17,032 nucleotides of DNA from Actinomycetes bacterium. Its GTDB lineage: Bacteria; Actinomycetota; Acidimicrobiia; Acidimicrobiales; Microtrichaceae. Below the pieces are notes generated by a model. The model made no database searches. It worked only from the letters and a program-made list of their open reading frames with translations, and was not told where the DNA came from. Below are positions 7,491 to 14,995 of the stretch, piece after piece. The first letter of the stretch is position 1. Every line of letters starts with the position of its first letter. Position numbers and translations under genes: made by a program. The stretch spans positions 1-17,032 of the forward strand of contig JAEVZA010000336.1 in NCBI GenBank assembly GCA_023392475.1, written 5' to 3'.

Positions 7491-8747
7491 CTGAGGACCC
7501 TCCTGCGACCGTGGCGGACCACCGCCACCTGGCGCGCCCTGTGCCACCTGTCGCTCGACGGGGTCACGGGGGCGATCGGCTTCGCGGTCACGATGCCCCT
7601 GATCGTGGCCACCCTCAGCCTCCTGATCGTGTTCCCGCTGGCGATCTTCACGTCCTGGCTCCTGTTCCTGATGACCCACGTCGTGGCCGGCGTGGAGCGC
7701 AGCCGGGCCGCCGCGCTCCTCGGCCTCGACCTCCACGACCCGGCACCCAGGGCCGAGGGCAGGAGCTGGTGGCGGCGGTACCTGTGGCGGTTCCGGAGCG
7801 CGAGCCGGTGGAAGGAGCTCGGCTTCGCGCTGCTGCACTACCCGGTCGGCGCGTTCAACGCCGGGCTCACGTTCGTCACGTGGGGCGGCTCGGTGTCGCT
7901 GCTGCTGCTCCCGCTCTACGTGTCGCACCTCCCCGGCGGCAGCGCCAAGTTCGTGTGGTTCGAGGTCGGTCCGGGCAGCGGGGCGTGGATCGCGGGGCTC
8001 ATCGGCCTCCTCGGCGTCGTGCTGGTGGCCCCCTGGATCACGACGTGGCTCGCCCAGCTCGACCGCGTCATCGACCGCTCGCTGCTCGGGCGCACCGAGC
8101 GCGCCGAGTTCGAGGAGCGGGTCAGCGAGCTGCAGAGCTCGCGCGAGGCGGCCGTGGACAGCGCGGAGGCCGAGCGCCGGCGGATCGAGCGTGACCTCCA
8201 CGACGGCGCCCAGCAGCGGCTGATCGCGGTGGCCATGGACCTGGGCGTCGCACGGACCCAGCTCCAGCAGGACCCCGACCGCGCCGCCCTGCTGGTCGCG
8301 GAGGCGCACGAGGAGGTGAAGGCGGCCCTCAAGGAGCTGCGCGACCTCGTGCGCGGCATCCACCCGGTGATCCTCGAGGACCGTGGCCTCGACGCCGCGC
8401 TCTCCGCCGTCGTGGCGCGCTCCCCGGTGCCGGTGGCGCTGACCGTGGACGTCGTGCCGCGGCCGTCGCCCGCCGTGGAGAGCGCCGCCTACTTCATCGT
8501 CTCGGAGGCGCTCGCCAACGTCGCCCGCCACGCCGCCGCCACCCGGGCGAGCGTGGAGATCGCCCGGCGCCGCGACCAGCTCACGATCGTCGTCTCGGAC
8601 GACGGCGTCGGCGGTGCGGTCGTGGGCGCGGGCAGCGGCCTCGCTGGTCTGCACGACCGGGTGTCGGCGCTGGGCGGGTGGATGCAGGTCGTGAGCCCGG
8701 TCGGCGGGCCGACCACGTTGCTGGTGGAGGTGCCGTGCGGATCGTGA
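7488..8747 (+). CDS. two-component sensor histidine kinase, NarL-type (HisKA_3)
   Basis: This 419-aa kinase starts at GTG 7488 behind a TACGGT -10 box. Residues ~1-190 are a membrane sensor region with four likely transmembrane segments in two pairs (about 27-65 and 115-185) and a cytoplasmic stretch between them, resembling the 'sensor' domain found with this kinase type in actinobacteria. A coiled coil then leads to the dimerisation/phosphotransfer motif RDLHDGAQQR, with the phosphorylated histidine at H238. The C-terminal ATPase domain shows an N-box (EALANVARHA), DDGVGG and GSGLAGLHDR. The ligand is unknown; kinases of this kind often respond to envelope stress. The gene overlaps the response regulator by 13 nt, so they are translated together. 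An in-frame start at 7410 would add 26 residues running through the operator and promoter and is rejected. Confidence 0.92.
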   Translation: MLRTLLRPWRTTATWRALCHLSLDGVTGAIGFAVTMPLIVATLSLLIVFPLAIFTSWLLFLMTHVVAGVERSRAAALLGLDLHDPAPRAEGRSWWRRYLWRFRSASRWKELGFALLHYPVGAFNAGLTFVTWGGSVSLLLLPLYVSHLPGGSAKFVWFEVGPGSGAWIAGLIGLLGVVLVAPWITTWLAQLDRVIDRSLLGRTERAEFEERVSELQSSREAAVDSAEAERRRIERDLHDGAQQRLIAVAMDLGVARTQLQQDPDRAALLVAEAHEEVKAALKELRDLVRGIHPVILEDRGLDAALSAVVARSPVPVALTVDVVPRPSPAVESAAYFIVSEALANVARHAAATRASVEIARRRDQLTIVVSDDGVGGAVVGAGSGLAGLHDRVSALGGWMQVVSPVGGPTTLLVEVPCGS

Positions 8748-9394
8748 TCGCGGAGGACAGCGTGCTGCTGCGGGCCGGGTTGACCCGGCTGCTGACCGAG
8801 CACGACCACGACGTGGTCGCCGCGGTCGGCGACGCCGACGCGCTCGTCGACGCCGTGGAGCGCCACCGGCCCGACCTGGCGCTGGTGGACGTGCGCATGC
8901 CGCCGACGCACACCGACGACGGGCTCCGCGCCGCGCTCGAGGTGCGCTCGCGCTGGCCCGAGGTCGGGATCCTGGTGCTGTCGCAGTACGTGGAGGAGCG
9001 CTACGCCTCCGACCTCCTGGCCGACTCGAGCGCCGGCGCGGCCGCCAGCGGGGTCGGCTACCTGCTCAAGGACCGGATCGCGGACGTCGGGGACTTCATC
9101 GCCGCGGTGGCACGGGTGGGGGAGGGCGGCGCCGTGTTCGACCCGGAGGTCGTCGCCCAGCTGCTCGCCCGGTCGACCCGCCAGGATCCGCTCGCCGCGC
9201 TCTCGCCGCGCGAGCGCGAGGTGCTCGGGCTCATGGCCGAGGGGCGGTCCAACTCGGCGATCGCCGCGGCGCTGGTCGTGAGCGACGGCGCCGTCGAGAA
9301 GCACGTCAGCAGCATCTTCACGAAGCTCGACCTGCCACCGACCCCGGGCGACCACCGCCGGGTGCTGGCCGTCCTCAGGTGGATCGAGTCGTGA
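8735..9394 (+). CDS. response regulator, NarL/LuxR family
   Basis: This 219-aa protein starts at GTG 8735 inside the end of the kinase gene, with GGAGG at 8726-8730 as its ribosome binding site. The receiver domain has the acidic pair E7-D8, phosphoacceptor D52 in LALVDVRMP, and K112 in YLLKD. A LuxR-type helix-turn-helix follows near residues 150-200 (LSPREREVLGLMAEGRSNSAIA...VEKHVSSIFTKL). It is the obvious partner of the upstream kinase. Regulators of this family bind short inverted repeats as dimers and usually control their own operon and adjacent transporter genes. The duplicated GGGG-N4-CCCC site before this operon and before the ABC operon is a good candidate target. An in-frame ATG at 8678 would put 19 unrelated residues before the receiver fold and is rejected. 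Confidence 0.93.
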   Translation: MRIVIAEDSVLLRAGLTRLLTEHDHDVVAAVGDADALVDAVERHRPDLALVDVRMPPTHTDDGLRAALEVRSRWPEVGILVLSQYVEERYASDLLADSSAGAAASGVGYLLKDRIADVGDFIAAVARVGEGGAVFDPEVVAQLLARSTRQDPLAALSPREREVLGLMAEGRSNSAIAAALVVSDGAVEKHVSSIFTKLDLPPTPGDHRRVLAVLRWIES

Positions 9395-10224
9395 CCGCCG
9401 CGGGCACCACCGAGCTCCCGGTCTCCCCGCCGCCCCGGCCGCGCGGTCGGGGTCGCAAGGTCGCCACCGCGTGGCTGGTGGTCGGCTCGATCGGTGCGGT
9501 GGTCCTCCTCGTCGTCGGACCGATCGCCGTCACGAGCCTCGTGGCGCACGAGGAGCGCACGGTCCACCGCTCGTTCGCCGTCGACGCGGTCCGCACGGTC
9601 GACGTCGACGTGGACGAGGGCGAGGTGACCGTGGTCGGCGACGCCGCGGGTGCCGTGCAGGTGGACGCGCTCATCAGCCGCGGCCTGCGCGACACCGCCA
9701 CCACGATCGACCTCCAGGGCGACCGCCTGGTCGTGCGCGCGCACTGCCGCGGCCCGCTGACCGAGCACTGCCGGATGGACGTGGTCGTGCACGTGCCGCC
9801 GACGGTCGCCGTCGTCGGCCGGACATCGGACGCGCCCGTGCAGGTGCGGGCGATCGCGGGGGAGGTGCGCATCGGGACGACCGACGGGGACGTCGGCCTC
9901 GAGTCGTTGACCGGCGTGGTGCGCGTCGACAACCGCGACGGCTCGGTCACCGGGACCGGCCTGGGCGCCGGACCGGTGCGCGTGGACACGCGCGACGGCG
10001 ATGTGGACGTCACCTTCGCCGTGCCCCCGACGGGCGTGAGCGCCACCACCCGCGACGGCGCCGTCAGCGTCGTCGTGCCGGAGGGGTCCGGGCCCTACGC
10101 GGTGAGCGCGACCTCGGGCGACGGCGACGTGTCGACGCCCGTGCGGACCGACCCCACGAGCGAGCGGGCGGTCCACGCGGCGTCGCGCGACGGCGACGTC
10201 GCGGTCCGCTACCCCGGCACCTGA
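9391..10224 (+). CDS. DUF4097-type membrane-anchored beta-repeat protein
   Basis: This 277-aa protein starts at GTG 9391 in a GTGA overlap with the regulator's stop; an in-frame GTG at 9379 is the alternative. The first 23 residues are Pro/Arg-rich and cytoplasmic, residues ~24-51 form one transmembrane helix, and the rest is outside. The external part repeats a turn motif D-G-(D/S/A)-V (TTDGDVGL, NRDGSVTG, TRDGDVDV, TRDGAVSV, SGDGDVST, SRDGDVAV), as in DUF4097 proteins predicted to form a right-handed beta-helix-like stack. Function in this family is not known. Frequent linkage to LiaRS/PspC-like systems suggests a role in sensing or responding to envelope stress. It is the last gene of the kinase operon and is followed by a 21-bp perfect hairpin. 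Confidence 0.85.
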   Translation: MTAAGTTELPVSPPPRPRGRGRKVATAWLVVGSIGAVVLLVVGPIAVTSLVAHEERTVHRSFAVDAVRTVDVDVDEGEVTVVGDAAGAVQVDALISRGLRDTATTIDLQGDRLVVRAHCRGPLTEHCRMDVVVHVPPTVAVVGRTSDAPVQVRAIAGEVRIGTTDGDVGLESLTGVVRVDNRDGSVTGTGLGAGPVRVDTRDGDVDVTFAVPPTGVSATTRDGAVSVVVPEGSGPYAVSATSGDGDVSTPVRTDPTSERAVHAASRDGDVAVRYPGT

Positions 10225-10275
10225 CCCCACGCACGCGCCCCGCCCTCGCGCCCGGCCCCTGCGCCCCGCTCGGCG

Positions 10276-10322
10276 TTCTGACTGCTTTTCACGTCGTCAT
10301 GCGACGTGAAAAGCAGTCAGAA
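10276..10322. terminator. perfect 21-bp hairpin after the kinase operon
   Basis: Arms 10276-10296 and 10302-10322 are perfectly complementary over 21 bp with a 5-nt loop (TCATG). The left arm begins TTCTGACTGC and the right arm ends GCAGTCAGAA. It lies 51 nt after the DUF4097 stop and before the ABC promoter, so it is well placed as a terminator. The CTTTTC/GAAAAG block is unusually AT-rich for this DNA. There is no T-tract after the stem. Confidence 0.65.
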
Positions 10323-10350
10323 GGGCACGGCCGCCGGCCCTACCAGCGGG

Positions 10351-10370
10351 GTGGGGCTGTCCCCCGGTCG
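10351..10370. promoter_or_regulatory. candidate response-regulator operator, copy 2
   Basis: GTGGGGCTGTCCCCCGGTCG differs from 7413-7432 only at one central position (C for T). It has the same GGGG-N4-CCCC inverted repeat and almost the same distance to a TACGGT -10 box (42 against 43 bp). The surrounding bases do not match, so the conservation is confined to the site. Confidence 0.55.
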
Positions 10371-10389
10371 GAGACACCCGGTCGCTCCA

Positions 10390-10418
10390 TTCAAGGCGAG
10401 CCCGGTGCTCCGTACGGT
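10390..10418 (+). promoter_or_regulatory. candidate promoter of the ABC transporter operon
   Basis: TTCAAG (10390-10395) and TACGGT (10413-10418) are separated by 17 bp. The predicted transcript start near 10425 is only ~4 nt before ATG 10429, giving an almost leaderless mRNA. It lies downstream of the hairpin at 10276-10322, so the ABC genes should be transcribed independently of the kinase operon. Confidence 0.5.
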
Positions 10419-10428
10419 CGACAGGACG

Positions 10429-11271
10429 ATGCCGAACGGCCGTCACGACCCCGACCGACCGGAGGCCGACGTGCGATCCGCTCCCACCCCCACCGTCCCG
10501 CAGGACGTCCCGACCCACCTCCCGGGCCCGCAGCGCCCGGGCCGACCGGTGCCCGCCGCCCGGGCCCTCCGCGCCACGAAGGTGTACGGCGACGGCGACA
10601 TGGCAGTGACCGCCCTCCGGGACGTCACCGTCGAGTTCGCCGCCGGCCGCTTCACGGCGATCATGGGCCCGTCCGGCTCCGGCAAGTCGACCCTCATGCA
10701 CTGCACCGCCGGCCTCGACCAGCTCACGTCCGGCCGGGTGCTGATCGGCGACGTCGACCTCGGCACGCTCACCGACAAGGAGCTGACGGTCCTGCGCCGC
10801 ACCCGGATCGGGTTCGTGTTCCAGGCCTTCAACCTCGTGCCCACGCTCACGGCCCGCGAGAACATCCTCCTGCCCCTCACGCTCGCCGGTGACTCGCCCG
10901 ACGCGGCGTGGTTCGACAGCGTCGTCGACACGGTCGGCCTCGCCCCGCGGCTCGAGCACCGGCCGGCCGAGCTGTCGGGCGGCCAGCAGCAGCGGGTGGC
11001 GGTCGCCCGCGCGCTGGTCGCACGCCCCCAGGTCGTCTTCGCCGACGAGCCGACCGGCAACCTCGACTCCCGATCCGGCGGCGAGGTGCTGTCCTTCATG
11101 CGCCGTGCCACGGACGAGGTCGGGCAGACCGTGGTCATGGTGACCCACGACCCCGTCGCCGCCTCGTTCGCCGACGAGGTCCTGTTCCTCGCCGACGGCC
11201 GGATCGTCGACCACCTCGCCGCACCGACGGCGTCGACCGTGCTCGACCGGCTCAAGGCCCTCGGGGACTGA
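10429..11271 (+). CDS. ABC transporter ATP-binding protein (MacB/LolD type)
   Basis: This 280-aa ATPase starts at ATG 10429. After a ~45-residue Pro-rich N-terminal extension comes a complete nucleotide-binding domain: Walker A GPSGSGKST (80-88, K86), a Q-loop in FVFQAFNLVPTLTARENI, the signature LSGGQQQRVAVARAL, Walker B VVFADEPTGNLDS and the H-loop in MVTHDP. The order and spacing fit the MacB/LolD/FtsE family, whose members work with FtsX-type permeases to drive extracytoplasmic machines or export rather than solute import. The permease gene follows after 10 nt. A GTG at 10471 is a possible shorter start. An in-frame GTG at 10306 lies inside the terminator hairpin and is rejected. Transcription is probably under the adjacent two-component system, as judged from the shared upstream site. 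Confidence 0.93.
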   Translation: MPNGRHDPDRPEADVRSAPTPTVPQDVPTHLPGPQRPGRPVPAARALRATKVYGDGDMAVTALRDVTVEFAAGRFTAIMGPSGSGKSTLMHCTAGLDQLTSGRVLIGDVDLGTLTDKELTVLRRTRIGFVFQAFNLVPTLTARENILLPLTLAGDSPDAAWFDSVVDTVGLAPRLEHRPAELSGGQQQRVAVARALVARPQVVFADEPTGNLDSRSGGEVLSFMRRATDEVGQTVVMVTHDPVAASFADEVLFLADGRIVDHLAAPTASTVLDRLKALGD

Positions 11272-11281
11272 GGAGGACACC

Positions 11282-13843
11282 ATGTGGAAGATCGCGATCG
11301 CGGGCCTGCGGGCCCACCGCCGGCGGCTGCTGGCGACCTGCTCCGCCGTCGTGCTCGGCGTGGCGTTCCTCGCCGGCACGCTGATGCTCGGCGACTCCAT
11401 GGCCCAGGGCTTCGACCGGATGTTCGGGCGGATCAACGCCGGCACCGACGTGGTGGTCCGGTCCGCCGGTGAGGTGGGGACGGACGACGCCGTCGGCCGG
11501 GGCACGCTCGACGCCTCGGTCGTGCAGGACGTGTCCCACGTCGAGGGCGTGGAGCGGGCCGTCGGCTCGATCACCGGCCTCGGCCAGATCGTGGGCGCCG
11601 ACGGCACCCGGCTCGGCGGCGACGGGCCGCCGACGCTCGCGGGGAACTGGGTGCGGGCCCCCGGCCTCAACCCGTTCACGCTCGCCGAGGGCCGCGCGCC
11701 CTCCGCGCCCGGCGAGGTGGTCATCGACAAGGGCTCGTCGACGACGGGTCACCTCCCGCTCGGCGCGACCACGGCGGTGCTGACCCCCGCCCCGGTCCCC
11801 GTGAAGGTCGTCGGGATCGCCACCTTCGGCGACCAGGACAGCCCGGGCACCGCCACGTACGTGTGGTTCGACGACGCCCAGGCCCGTGAGCTGCTCTCCG
11901 GCGGCGCCGACCGCGTGTCGGCCGTCCTCGTCGACGGGAAGGACGGGGTGGACCCGGCATCGCTCCGGGCGAGCGTGCAGCGCGCCCTCCCGGCCGGCGC
12001 GGAGGCGCTCACCGGATCGCAGCTGACGCAGGAGCAGACCGACTCGATCAACGAGGACTTCCTCGGCATGCTCCGCACGTTCCTCGTCGTGTTCAGCGGC
12101 GTGGCGATGCTGGTCGCGGCCTTCAGCATCCACAACACGTTCGCGGTGGTCGCGGCGCAGCGGCAGCGCGAGTCGGCGCTGCTCCGCGCGCTCGGCAGCA
12201 CGCGCGGCCAGGTCCTGCGCAGCACGGCCGTCGAGGTGCTGGCGATCGGCGTGGTGGCGAGCGTCGTGGGCGTCGTCGTCGGCGCGGGCCTCGCCATCGG
12301 GCTCCAGGCCCTGCTCGGCGCCATGGGCCTCGGCGTGCCCGACGACGGCCTGGTCGTGACCTCGACGACCGTGGTGGTGTCCGTCGTGGTGGGCATCGTC
12401 GCCACGGCGCTCGCCGGTCTGACGCCCGCGCTGTCGTCGGCCCGGGTGGCTCCGCTCGCAGCGCTCCGGGAGGTCGCCGTGGAGCGCACACCGACCAGCC
12501 TCGCCCGGAAGGTGGTCGGCACCACCCTGCTGCTCGCCGGCCTGGTGGTCATGACCGGCCCCGCGTTCGGTTGGTGGGACGGACCGATCCTGTTCGTGGG
12601 CATCGGGTCCGTGGCGACGGTCGCCGGGCTGCTCGTGCTCGGTCCGCTGGTGGCCGGCCCCGTGACCTCCGTGCTCGGCGCCCCCGTGCGCTGGCTGCGG
12701 GGCATCACCGGTGGCCTGGCTCGGGAGAACGCCGTGCGGAACCCCAAGCGCACGTCGACCACGGCGTCGGCGCTGACCGTCGGGGTGGGCGTGGTCACGC
12801 TCTTCACGGTCTTCGGCGCCTCGCTGACCGGCTACGTGGACCGGTCGGTGGCCCGGTCCGTCGAGGCGGACCTCGTCGTGAAGTCCGAGTCGTTCGGCGG
12901 GACGGGCCTGCCCCCGCAGCTCCGCGACGCCGTCGCCCGCGTCCCCGGCGTCGCCACCGCGGCGTCGGTGTGGTGGGGGACCGCCGCGGTCGAGGGCGTG
13001 CCCGCCGCCGAGCGCGACGTCGACGTGACGGTCGCCGACCCGGCGCAGCTCGCGTCGGTGGTGGACGTCGGCCGGACCACGGGTGCGACGATGGGTCGCC
13101 TCGGTCCGGACGAGGTGCTGGTCTCGGCGGACGAGGCGAAGGACCGCGGCTGGCGCGTCGGCTCGACGGTGGACCTCGGGTTCGCCGACGGGCAGCACCA
13201 GCCGTTCACGGTCGCCGGCACCTACGAGCACACCGACATGGTGGAGGGGCTGCTCGTGCCCGCGGCGGCGTGGGACCGCCACGTCTCGCAACCGTCGTCA
13301 CGCATGGTGCTGGTCGGCCTCGCCGGTGGCGCCGACCTCGAGCAGGTGCGCGCCGGCGTGGACCGAGCCAGCGGGGCGCTCTCGGGTCCGAGGTCCATGG
13401 ACCACGACGAGTTCGTCGACGACGCCGCCGGCGAGATCGGCCAGGTCCTCGCCATCGTCTACGTGCTGCTCGCGCTGTCGATCGTGATCGCCCTCATGGG
13501 CATCGCGAACACGCTGTCGCTGTCGGTCATGGAGCGCACGCGGGAGCTGGGCCTGCTGCGTGCGGTCGGTCAGACCCGGGGGCAGGTCCGTGCGATGGTG
13601 CGGTGGGAGGCCGTGCTGATCGCCGTCTTCGGCACGGTGCTCGGCCTCGCCCTCGGCGTGGTCGCCGGCTGGGCGCTCGTCGGGGCATCCGTCGGCTCGG
13701 AGATCGACGGCGTGTTCCGGGCGCCGGTCGGGCAGCTGGTCGTCATCGGGCTCGTGGGCGCCGCGGCCGGGGTGCTGGCCGGGCTCCGACCGGCGGCCCG
13801 GGCGGCGAAGCTCGACGTGCTCCATGCGATCGCCACGGCCTGA
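11282..13843 (+). CDS. ABC transporter permease, two FtsX domains (MacB-like)
   Basis: This 853-aa protein starts at ATG 11282 with AGGAGG (11271-11276) 5 nt upstream, overlapping the ATPase stop by one base. An N-terminal helix (~15-35) is followed by an external MacB-type core (~40-255), a first FtsX domain with three helices (~260-385), a central pair of membrane segments (~410-470) and a further helix (~495-520). A second external domain (~525-710) and a second FtsX domain (~717-850) complete it. Both FtsX units carry the coupling-helix sequence 'R(E)xxLLRAxGxTRGQVR'. This duplicated layout, with one polypeptide acting as both halves, is common in actinobacterial exporters of the MacB/FtsX class. 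Substrates may be peptides, lipids or lipoproteins; none can be assigned. It forms a transporter with the preceding ATPase. Confidence 0.92.
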   Translation: MWKIAIAGLRAHRRRLLATCSAVVLGVAFLAGTLMLGDSMAQGFDRMFGRINAGTDVVVRSAGEVGTDDAVGRGTLDASVVQDVSHVEGVERAVGSITGLGQIVGADGTRLGGDGPPTLAGNWVRAPGLNPFTLAEGRAPSAPGEVVIDKGSSTTGHLPLGATTAVLTPAPVPVKVVGIATFGDQDSPGTATYVWFDDAQARELLSGGADRVSAVLVDGKDGVDPASLRASVQRALPAGAEALTGSQLTQEQTDSINEDFLGMLRTFLVVFSGVAMLVAAFSIHNTFAVVAAQRQRESALLRALGSTRGQVLRSTAVEVLAIGVVASVVGVVVGAGLAIGLQALLGAMGLGVPDDGLVVTSTTVVVSVVVGIVATALAGLTPALSSARVAPLAALREVAVERTPTSLARKVVGTTLLLAGLVVMTGPAFGWWDGPILFVGIGSVATVAGLLVLGPLVAGPVTSVLGAPVRWLRGITGGLARENAVRNPKRTSTTASALTVGVGVVTLFTVFGASLTGYVDRSVARSVEADLVVKSESFGGTGLPPQLRDAVARVPGVATAASVWWGTAAVEGVPAAERDVDVTVADPAQLASVVDVGRTTGATMGRLGPDEVLVSADEAKDRGWRVGSTVDLGFADGQHQPFTVAGTYEHTDMVEGLLVPAAAWDRHVSQPSSRMVLVGLAGGADLEQVRAGVDRASGALSGPRSMDHDEFVDDAAGEIGQVLAIVYVLLALSIVIALMGIANTLSLSVMERTRELGLLRAVGQTRGQVRAMVRWEAVLIAVFGTVLGLALGVVAGWALVGASVGSEIDGVFRAPVGQLVVIGLVGAAAGVLAGLRPAARAAKLDVLHAIATA

Positions 13844-13888
13844 CGGCCGCTCGATCCATCACCAGATCCCCCAACCCACCCACATCGG

Positions 13889-13925
13889 GGCCGCCGGCCG
13901 GGCGTCGTTGCCCGTGCCGGCGGCC
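13889..13925. terminator. GC-rich hairpin between convergent genes
   Basis: GGCCGCCGGC (13889-13898) pairs perfectly with GCCGGCGGCC (13916-13925). The stem continues with CGGGC/GCCCG (13899-13903 and 13910-13914), with one bulged T at 13915 and a GTCGTT loop. It lies 46 nt after the permease stop and 33 nt before the stop of the minus-strand 74-aa gene, so it may terminate both. It does not share the GTTCTG/CAGAAC ends of the other hairpins. Confidence 0.6.
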
Positions 13926-13957
13926 CTGAGCGGTGCTCGCCCCCATGGCGGTCGGGA

Positions 13958-14182
13958 TCAGGCAGGTGCCAGCGCACCCCACGGCGACCGTGGCGCCGAC
14001 TCGGTCGGTCGGATCAGGTCGCCGGGGAAGGCCTCGGGCAGCGGCGCGCCGCCGTCACGCCCGAGGAGGAGGAACCGCCCGTCGTCGAGGACGCGGGCGA
14101 CCCGGAAGCCGGGCACCCAGCGGGACGTCGAGGCGCACCAGACGTCGACCGGGGTGAGGAGTGGGACGGACCGTGGCACCAT
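13958..14182 (-). CDS. small protein of unknown function (74 aa)
   Basis: This is a 74-aa product starting at ATG 14182. An AAGGAG ribosome binding site (plus-strand 14190-14195) sits exactly 7 nt upstream, the best Shine-Dalgarno sequence of the minus-strand genes here, which argues that the gene is real. The protein has no signal peptide or membrane segment. The middle (VDVWCASTSRWVPGFRVARV, then LDDGRFLLLGRDGGAPLP) looks like a small beta-rich fold with alternating hydrophobic residues and turn motifs, perhaps SH3-like or Tudor-like. I do not recognise the family. It is convergent with the ABC permease and separated from the lipoprotein gene behind it by a hairpin, so it may be transcribed alone. 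Confidence 0.6.
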   Translation of the reverse strand: MVPRSVPLLTPVDVWCASTSRWVPGFRVARVLDDGRFLLLGRDGGAPLPEAFPGDLIRPTESAPRSPWGALAPA

Positions 14183-14189
14183 CGGCGGG

Positions 14190-14195
14190 CTCCTT
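14190..14195 (-). promoter_or_regulatory. strong Shine-Dalgarno site of the 74-aa gene
   Basis: Read on the minus strand this is AAGGAG, 7 nt before ATG 14182. It decides the start of the small gene and distinguishes it from the many chance open frames in this GC-rich stretch. Confidence 0.65.
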
Positions 14196-14275
14196 GGCTC
14201 ACCCCACCCATCGGCGGCACCGACCCGCGGTCAAGGACTTCTGGTCAACGACCTGCCAGGAGGCACGCCCGCTCC

Positions 14276-14326
14276 CGTTCCGTTCGTCGAGGGTCCGGTG
14301 TTCTGGGACCCTCGACGAACAGAACG
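14276..14326. terminator. intergenic hairpin after the lipoprotein gene
   Basis: Arms 14277-14296 and 14306-14325 pair over 20 positions with one mismatch (14281/14321), plus a flanking C/G pair at 14276/14326. The loop is GGTGTTCTG. The outer ends are GTTCCG and CAGAAC, so it belongs with the hairpins at 5653 and 10276. It lies 16 nt beyond the stop of the minus-strand lipoprotein gene. There is no T-tract. Confidence 0.6.
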
Positions 14327-14341
14327 TCGTCCGATCCGGGC

Positions 14342-14995
14342 TCAGCGGACCCAGGTGGCGAAGAAGAGGTCGAGGTAGGTGCCGGCTCCCACGCCGGGTC
14401 GCCAGCCGCTCGTCGACGGGATCGTGCGGAGCCACGCCTGGCCGCCGGCGTAGTTGTCGGTCGCGCCCATCATCCCGTCGACCACCCAGCCGTTGGCGGG
14501 GGCCGGCGTGGCGCACGAGGATTCGCTGAGCACCAGTGCGTACTTCGTGCCCGCGGTGACGGCGGCCGGGCTGTCGAGCGGGAGGTCCACGACGCCCGAG
14601 CTCGTCACACCCGGGCCGTCGTAGTCACCGGTGCCGAGGGCGGTCCCGGTCGGCTTCCCGTCCGCGCCCACCGTCTCGATCCGGACGGCGACGGGCGCCC
14701 ACGACGCACTCGACGACCGGCGCAGGGCGACCGACACCTGGTCCAGCGTGCCGGTGCGGCCGGCGGTGAAGGTCTGCGCGGCCTGGTACTCGGTGGTGCT
14801 CGATGACGGGCACCGCGCGACGTCGAGCGTGGCGCTCACGGTCCCGGCCGGCAGCTGCTGGTCGATCGTGTGCCCCGGCACCGTGGTGGTGGTGGTCGTG
14901 CTCGTGGGCGTCGACGCCGGTGGCGTGACGCACCCTGCCAGCAGCACGGCGGACGCCGCCACGGTGACCGCGGACAGCGACGTCTTGATCTTCAT
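14342..14995 (-). CDS. secreted lipoprotein with beta-sandwich-like domain
   Basis: This 217-aa protein starts at ATG 14995. The N-terminus is a lipoprotein signal peptide: KIK, a hydrophobic core, then lipobox LLAGC with the lipidated cysteine at C22. A Thr/Ser/Pro linker follows (24-41, including six threonines in a row). The mature domain (~42-217) has repeated short beta-strand patterns such as 'AAQTFTAGRTGTLDQVSVALRR', 'PVAVRIETVGADGKPTGTALGTGDY' and 'VTAGTKYALVLSES', ending 'DLFFATWVR'. This resembles a jelly-roll module seen in many secreted actinobacterial and Chloroflexi proteins, but without a known ligand. Two cysteines in the mature domain could form a disulfide. The upstream in-frame ATG at 15055 would add 20 charged residues before the signal peptide and is less likely. 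Function is unknown; a cell-surface role is inferred. Confidence 0.8.
   Translation of the reverse strand: MKIKTSLSAVTVAASAVLLAGCVTPPASTPTSTTTTTTVPGHTIDQQLPAGTVSATLDVARCPSSSTTEYQAAQTFTAGRTGTLDQVSVALRRSSSASWAPVAVRIETVGADGKPTGTALGTGDYDGPGVTSSGVVDLPLDSPAAVTAGTKYALVLSESSCATPAPANGWVVDGMMGATDNYAGGQAWLRTIPSTSGWRPGVGAGTYLDLFFATWVR

Noticed and set aside
5851..7494. A 547-codon open frame antisense to the flavoprotein gene
   Set aside because: Composition is a complement artefact of GC-rich codons; the minus-strand protein has clear FAD motifs.
10306..10428. GTG 10306 as the start of the ABC ATPase
   Set aside because: It lies inside the right arm of the perfect hairpin and upstream of the operator and promoter. 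ATG 10429 sits just behind the -10 box.
11252..13291. A 679-codon open frame antisense to the ABC permease
   Set aside because: It is His/Arg/Gly-rich without domains; the permease on the other strand has a ribosome binding site, FtsX motifs and membrane segments.
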